Assembly: GCA_022827835.1 (NCBI GenBank)
Contig: JAJEIO010000049.1
Coordinates: 124,001-188,000 of the forward strand
Direction: 5' to 3'
Length of the DNA: 64,000 nucleotides
Source of the DNA: Candidatus Latescibacterota bacterium
GTDB taxonomy: Bacteria; Latescibacterota; UBA2968; UBA8231
Positions 59,993 through 64,000 of the stretch are shown here, one piece after another; the first letter of the stretch is position 1; every line of letters begins with the position of its first letter. A program made the translations under genes and the position numbers. The notes beneath the pieces are model-generated. The model was not told the DNA's origin. It worked only from the letters and a program-made list of their open reading frames with translations, and made no database searches.

Positions 59993-60202
59993 CTAGTTAT
60001 GACCGTCTGGGTCTTTACCTCTGTTTGTCAGCTTCTTCGGAAGAGCCTCGTTCGAATATCCGTCATGTTCCACGGCTACCAGCACAATAGGGTAGGACTG
60101 CGCCTCTCGTAATTCATGCTCCACGTATTGGACGGCATAGCTAAAGCTAGCAACACGATCAGTCAACAGATATGCGAAGTCATCGGACGGAACGACTATC
60201 AC
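59993..60202 (-). CDS. hypothetical protein linked to the DNA methyltransferase
   Basis: A 69-residue frame (VIVVPSDDFAYLLTDRVASF) starting at GTG, overlapping the methyltransferase stop by four bases. The sequence VLVAVEHDGYSNEALPK suggests a short alpha/beta domain, but no family was recognised. It could be a small regulator or the N-terminal remnant of a lost restriction enzyme. Translational overlap supports expression; lack of homology signal keeps confidence low. Confidence 0.45.
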   Translation of the reverse strand: MIVVPSDDFAYLLTDRVASFSYAVQYVEHELREAQSYPIVLVAVEHDGYSNEALPKKLTNRGKDPDGHN

Positions 60203-61083
60203 ACCGACATCAATGTGGCTGTCTTGGAGATTATTACGGATGTGGGCATTGAATCTTGCTTATCTTCATAATTAAAAAAAGCCTCAAAATTAAATCGCGG
60301 TTCTTGAGCGGTGAAGAACGAATAATTCTCCTCAATGCGCCTGCGAATATGCGCTGAGTCATAAAGCTCAGTGCCAATCCAGTTGCGGTGGAGCTTCTCG
60401 GCTGCTTGGTATGTGGAGCCGCCCCCTCCGAAAGGATCAAAGACCGTATCTCCCGGCTCGGTTGAAATAAGGATGGCTCGTTCGGGAATTACCAGCTTTA
60501 GTTCATTCACCCCTGGCCGAACCTTAAACTTTTTATGGCGATTAGGAGAGGTGTCCGTCCAAAAATCCGTCAAATTCACTCCGGCGGGATTCATCTTGTT
60601 GCGGTGGCCGCCATAGTCTCGAATTTCCCTACCGCAATGTCGGCAGGTTTCGATGGGCAGGCGAAGCTTATTGAACACGCGGGGTGTGCCTCGGGTATAG
60701 TAGAGGAGGGCATAATGTGCTGGATAGAGCTTTTTCCCACGTGGGTAGGTTCCCTTCATGGTAAGCGCAATCCAGTGCCTGAAGTCCAACCGTTCTCCCA
60801 TGATCGGAGCAAACTGGACCGCAAGTTCCGGTGTAGCATAGAGAAAAAACGCGCCACCCGGCTTTAAAATTCGGCAGCACTCAAGAATCCATTCCCGGCA
60901 CCAAACCAAATACTCAGACTTCGTCATCTTGTCGTTGTAGCCATTCTTGTAGTCCTTACCGATGTTGAATGGAGGATCGGCAAAGACGGTATCAATGACC
61001 TCCGACTTCATGTGCCCAAGCACCTGAAGGCAATCGGCGTCGTAGAGGACGCCGTGGGATGTGATCAAAAACGGCTGATTCAC
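60199..61083 (-). CDS. beta-class DNA methyltransferase (orphan)
   Basis: A 294-residue amino-methyltransferase. The catalytic motif FADPPFNIGKDY near residue 35 precedes the cofactor motif FDPFGGGGSTYQAA, the beta arrangement, and DPPF favours N6-adenine. A Cys-x-x-Cys pair (CRHCGREI) lies in the middle, perhaps a zinc knuckle, with NKMNPAGVNLTDFWTDT following. No recognised endonuclease is next to it, only a 69-residue overlapping frame. It starts at GTG 61083. The HindIII-like system at the other end of the window is not related in motif detail. The target sequence is unknown. Confidence 0.88.
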   Translation of the reverse strand: MNQPFLITSHGVLYDADCLQVLGHMKSEVIDTVFADPPFNIGKDYKNGYNDKMTKSEYLVWCREWILECCRILKPGGAFFLYATPELAVQFAPIMGERLDFRHWIALTMKGTYPRGKKLYPAHYALLYYTRGTPRVFNKLRLPIETCRHCGREIRDYGGHRNKMNPAGVNLTDFWTDTSPNRHKKFKVRPGVNELKLVIPERAILISTEPGDTVFDPFGGGGSTYQAAEKLHRNWIGTELYDSAHIRRRIEENYSFFTAQEPRFNFEAFFNYEDKQDSMPTSVIISKTATLMSV

Positions 61084-61311
61084 TTGAAAACTTTAATGGT
61101 CAAATAGGGAGGGGTTGCCAGGAGGAAGGCTCAAATAGAGTCTATAAACCACCGACCGGTTTTAGCGATGGTAATGTCCTACTGGCGTTACTGTGCTAGT
61201 ATTCTTATGAATGTATAAATCCGCAGTTATAGGTCAACTATAATGAAGGCCATTGTCGAGGTCTTCAACCTGCTCAATACGGATAACTGCCGACTACGAA
61301 AGGAGAGAGCC

Positions 61312-62402
61312 GTGCTGATTTTCGATGGCGATTACCCGATGGCGCACAATGCCCTCGGTCTCAACAGGGACCTGACCCTTCCGCTCGACGAGCTGCGCGC
61401 CGCCGACGCCAACCCCTCTAACATTCCCTTCTGCTGCCTCCCGGAGATGCGCAGAGGGGGGGTGTACTGCGCGCTGATGAAGATCGCGGCGCGGCGAATG
61501 CGCAAGGGCAACATCCTGCCGGGGTATCGCGGCAAGGAGGTGGTGTACGCCGCGGGGAAGGGGCAGCTCGCCCTGTACCGCGGCTTGGAGAGCACCGGGG
61601 AAGCGGTCGTCGTTACCACCGCTGGACAACTGCGCGAGCTCGCCGGGCAGTTGTCCAGCGGGCAGGGGACTCCCGGCTGCCGGTCGGCTTCCTGCTCGGC
61701 ATGGAGGGGGCCGACCCGATCCTGACGCCGGGGCAGGTAGGGGAGTGGTGGGACGACGGGGTGCGCGTGGTCAGCCTGACGCACTACGGCCGCAGCCGCT
61801 ACGCCCACGGCACCGGCACTGGGACCGAGGGAGGGCTGCTGCCCCCCGGACCGGAGCTGCTGCGGGAGATGGAGGCATGTGGCATGCTGCTCGATATGAC
61901 CCACATCGCCGACCGCAGTTTCTGGGAAGCACTCGACCATTACTCCGGCCCGATCTTGGCGAGCCATCAGAACTGCCGCGCCTTGGCTCCGGGAGAGCGT
62001 CAGTTCAGCGACGAGCAGATCAGAGCGGTGATCGAGCGGGACGGCGGCGTCGGGGCCTCAATGGACACCTGGATGCTGCGCGAGAAGCAGGATGTCGACT
62101 GGGCCCGCACCGCAGATTTCCAGCGGCGGGATTACTACGCGCGGGAAGAAGTGACCTTGGAGCACATCGCCAACCACGTCGACCACGTCTGCCAACTGGC
62201 CGGCAACTCCCAGCACGCGGGGATCGGCGGCGACACCGACGGCCAAGGGGGGATCGACGGGGCCCCGTTTGAGATCGACAGCATCGCCGACTACGGGAAG
62301 CTCGTCCCGATTCTCGAGCACCGCGGCTATAGCAGTGAGGACATCGCCAACGTCATGTACGGGAACTGGCACCGGTTCTACACCTCGTACCTGCCGCAAT
62401 GA
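61312..62402 (+). pseudogene. frameshifted M19-family dipeptidase
   Basis: Two overlapping frames together make one M19 (renal/membrane dipeptidase) protein. The first, from GTG 61312 with AAAGGAG upstream (LIFDGDYPMAHNALGLNRDL), runs to about 61665. The second reads LPVGFLLGMEGADPILTPGQ and continues to the stop at 62402, with LDMTHIADRSFWEAL, LASHQNCRAL and HAGIGGDTDG. The frame changes from 1 to 0 between about 61640 and 61670 (near CAGCGGGCAGGGG). One indel in G-rich DNA breaks the gene, either a true pseudogene or a sequencing error. The zinc-binding region (EGAD, ASHQN) otherwise looks intact. Confidence 0.8.
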
Positions 62403-62781
62403 CTTTGGCCCGGAGCGCATGCAAGGCGTAGAAATTACCTAGACCACAGTCAACCTACTAGCACTATTGGTTCTATAATCACTACATATTTTCTACAATG
62501 GAAACTAGTGGTTGTTTTGATAATTTTTCGTTCTATCTGTTAAACAAAAGTATGAATAATATCCTCATTTATTAAAAAATTATACACCTAATATACCTAA
62601 GCTATTGATTGATAATATACTAAGGCGTTCACGAGATAATCCGCAGATGAACGCAGAATATACTTGCAAGACAATCCACATTTTTAATTTTGATTTCAGT
62701 TACCCTATTGATCATATTGTATGTAGCAATCCGAACAGAGGGTTCCCTTAGAGTTACCCCCCTTCCTAGAAAAAGCTAATC
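62403..62781. other. AT-rich gene-free stretch
   Basis: About 380 bases with a sharp drop in GC compared with the neighbours and many A/T runs (TTATTAAAAAATTATAC). It includes GCAGATGAACGCAGAAT, a phrase like intergenic repeats known in several environmental bacterial phyla. No ORF, tRNA or terminator is evident. It precedes a secreted-peptide cassette and may be a junction of foreign DNA. Confidence 0.5.
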
Positions 62782-62913
62782 ATGAGATACTTGCAGCGAT
62801 TTATTTTCTTCGTGATCGTAATGATCTTAATGGCTTTGGGGCGGCCTTCTGCGCTGCACGGGCAGGGTGAAGACGTGAACACGCCCGCTGGAACCGCGAT
62901 GTCAGCCGGCTAG
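62782..62913 (+). CDS. short secreted peptide, paralog of the acidic repeat protein
   Basis: A 43-residue frame too short for the track. The first 28 residues (MRYLQRFIFFVIVMILMALG, then RPSALHGQ) form a signal peptide that matches, at 21 of 28 positions, the signal of the protein beginning at 63672. The short mature part (GEDVNTPAGTAMSAG) has no acidic repeats. It lies 29 bases before the 2OG oxygenase gene. Either a truncated duplicate or a small substrate peptide is possible. No clear ribosome site lies before the ATG. Confidence 0.5.
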   Translation: MRYLQRFIFFVIVMILMALGRPSALHGQGEDVNTPAGTAMSAG

Positions 62914-62942
62914 GTTCCGTAACATGACGATAAGGAAATAAA

Positions 62943-63638
62943 GTGACGCGCGACACTCCGAACCGCGGAGCCGCGGACGGCGGCTTGGTGGCTCGTCTGT
63001 CCGAAGACGCGCTCAAGGTGAGACGCTATTTTCCGACGCTCATTTTTTCTCTGGAAGTTCCGGCCAGCGAGACTCTGAACGCCGACCTGATCGAGAAGAT
63101 CTACGCCGAACGAGAACGCGACAGAACAGGGGTGCGCAAGTCGAACTTCCCGGAGTTGGGGAGTTGGCACAGCCACGTCAAGCTGCACAAGGACGTCGCG
63201 TTTGCGGAATTGGTTCAATGCGTCGATGAGGCCGGGGCCATGATGTGCCGCGAGCTCGGATATCACAGGTCCTATCGACTGAGAATCGGCACCATGTGGT
63301 CGATCATCAATCCACCGGGTAGCTCGAACCGGGCCCATATCCATCCCGGCTGTATCTGGAGCGGCGTCTACTACGTCCAGGCACCCAAGAATTCGGGTGG
63401 AATCGAGTTCATCGATCCGCGCACCCAGAACCTGATGAGTCAAGTCGAATACATCCCCGACACCAAGCGCCCGCGAATCTGCTGGACGAAAGTCCAATAC
63501 AAACCCATGGCCGGAAAAATGCTGATCTTCCCGAGTTGGCTGTACCATAGTGTGGCTCCGAATCAATCTAGGGCCAAGGGGAAGGACGCCGATCGGATCA
63601 TCGTGAGCTTCAACCTGTCTCAGGAAAGGCGCAGATAG
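62943..63638 (+). CDS. 2OG-Fe(II) oxygenase (TIGR02466-type)
   Basis: A 231-residue putative oxygenase. FPTLIFSLEVPASETLNADL, GSWHSHVKLHKDVAF and TMWSIINPPGSSNRAHIHPG match the TIGR02466 layout, followed by SGVYYVQAPKNSGGIEFIDPR and LIFPSWLYHSVAPN with the distal iron His. The last Arg in RIIVSFNL would bind 2OG. The start is GTG 62943 with AAGGA six bases upstream. No substrate is known for this family. Here it is flanked by two paralogous secreted peptide genes, one of which is strongly acidic, so those peptides are the natural candidates for its hydroxylation target. Confidence 0.85.
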   Translation: MTRDTPNRGAADGGLVARLSEDALKVRRYFPTLIFSLEVPASETLNADLIEKIYAERERDRTGVRKSNFPELGSWHSHVKLHKDVAFAELVQCVDEAGAMMCRELGYHRSYRLRIGTMWSIINPPGSSNRAHIHPGCIWSGVYYVQAPKNSGGIEFIDPRTQNLMSQVEYIPDTKRPRICWTKVQYKPMAGKMLIFPSWLYHSVAPNQSRAKGKDADRIIVSFNLSQERRR

Positions 63639-63671
63639 TCACGCACGGAAGCCCTCATAGGAGGAACCAAG

Positions 63672-64000
63672 ATGAGATACCTAAAGCGATTTATTTTCCT
63701 CGTGTGCATAATGATCTTGATGGATTTGGGTCGGCCTTCCTCTCTTTACGGGCAGAGTGTAAAAGACACGCCGTTGGGTGACGAAATCTCGCCCCTCCTT
63801 AGAAGCGAAAGTACTAGCTTCAGCACCAGTGCTTCCAGTGACGACGATGACGACGAGGACGACGACGAGGACGACGACGAGGACGATGAGGACGATGAGG
63901 ACGATGATGATGAGGACGAGGGGGATGAGGGTGACGAGGGCGATGAGGACGACGAGGGCGATGAAGGCGATGAAGGCGACGAAGGGGATGAGGGTGACGA
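63672..64000 (+). CDS. secreted Asp/Glu-rich protein with Gly-Asp-Glu triplets (partial, runs off the window)
   Basis: A 109-codon partial frame absent from the track. A signal peptide (MRYLKRFIFLVCIMILMDLG with RPSSLYGQ) is followed by a Ser/Thr-rich segment (STSFSTSASS). From residue 57 it has an uninterrupted run of Asp and Glu (about D57-E83), then triplets of Gly-Asp-Glu (residues 84-109) to the edge. The Gly-every-third pattern resembles a collagen-like repeat but lacks proline. TAGGAGGAACCAAG precedes the ATG. A calcium-binding or mineral/cell-surface role is possible for such an acidic chain. The C-terminal part is not visible. Confidence 0.85.
   Translation, partial: MRYLKRFIFLVCIMILMDLGRPSSLYGQSVKDTPLGDEISPLLRSESTSFSTSASSDDDDDEDDDEDDDEDDEDDEDDDDEDEGDEGDEGDEDDEGDEGDEGDEGDEGD
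63840..64000 (+). repeat. acidic codon repeat tract
   Basis: About 160 bases of GAC, GAT and GAG codons. The last half follows a 9-bp period (GGC/GGG/GGT, GAT/GAC, GAA/GAG) with synonymous variation, which encodes the GDE triplets. The synonymous variation argues for selection on protein sequence and not fresh slippage. It continues past the window edge. Confidence 0.85.

Noticed and set aside
1-64000. tRNA genes or CRISPR arrays
   Set aside because: No cloverleaf-like intergenic segments or regularly spaced repeats were seen. The only tight repeats are coding (sucB linker and acidic tract).
63840-64000. Acidic repeat tract as simple sequence noise
   Set aside because: The frame has a signal peptide, a ribosome site and synonymous codon variation, so it is better read as coding.

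Overview
The window looks like the chromosome of a high-GC (about 60% by eye) heterotrophic Gram-negative bacterium, most likely in or near the FCB group (for example Latescibacterota). This placement is an inference. It rests on a C-terminal FlgD-like/T9SS-type sorting domain on a secreted beta-propeller protein and on a gene repertoire rich in phytanoyl-CoA dioxygenase-like proteins, enolase-superfamily sugar-acid enzymes, Gfo/Idh oxidoreductases, a sulfatase and an IlvD/EDD dehydratase. GTG and TTG starts are frequent, and many neighbouring genes overlap by 1-4 bases.

Layout. 0-3.2 kb: an RHH regulator overlapping nadA, then a HindIII-like restriction-modification pair on the minus strand. 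3.2-11 kb: minus-strand sucA-sucB-lpdA, translationally linked to an SDR, a HAD remnant and xylA. 11-18.4 kb: purL, then a Gfo/Idh oxidoreductase, aldo-keto reductase and sulfatase set. 18.4-20.9 kb: M20 peptidase with a small aspartic protease, and hsp20 behind a near-perfect sigma-54 promoter and ahead of a clear terminator. 20.9-25.1 kb: small membrane protein, SAF-domain oxidoreductase, sugar-acid dehydratase, haloacid dehalogenase. 25.1-32.8 kb: antitoxin with a broken toxin, SulP-STAS-cNMP transporter, DUF4143 ATPase, a fused Hrq1/MrfA-type helicase-nuclease, and SodC. 33-36.1 kb: a solute-binding protein and an antiporter bracketed by exact 21-bp direct repeats. 36.1-44.1 kb: sugar-acid and alcohol catabolism (two enolase-superfamily enzymes, two dehydrogenases, a KDPG-type aldolase between two PhyH proteins) plus msrB and a flavin reductase. 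44.3-51.1 kb: ammonium transporter, STAS protein, histidine kinase, solute-binding protein, RsbW-like kinase and REC-PP2C phosphatase, which together make a complete sensory and partner-switching module. 51.1-56.6 kb: two MDR dehydrogenases, a TIM-barrel isomerase and a secreted LVIVD propeller. 56.6-61.1 kb: an accessory region with a DUF2188 protein, a deoxyribosyltransferase/TIR-like protein, M81 peptidase, MazG-like protein and an orphan DNA methyltransferase. 61.3-64 kb: a frameshifted M19 dipeptidase, an AT-rich stretch, and a cassette of two paralogous secreted peptides flanking a 2-oxoglutarate/Fe(II) oxygenase. The second peptide runs off the window as an Asp/Glu-rich protein with Gly-Asp-Glu triplets.

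The strongest candidates for something new are the secreted acidic repeat protein with its oxygenase at the right edge, the Amt/STAS/TorS-TorT-like/partner-switching module at 44-51 kb, and the DUF2188 plus deoxyribosyltransferase-like pair. No tRNA, rRNA or CRISPR array was seen.
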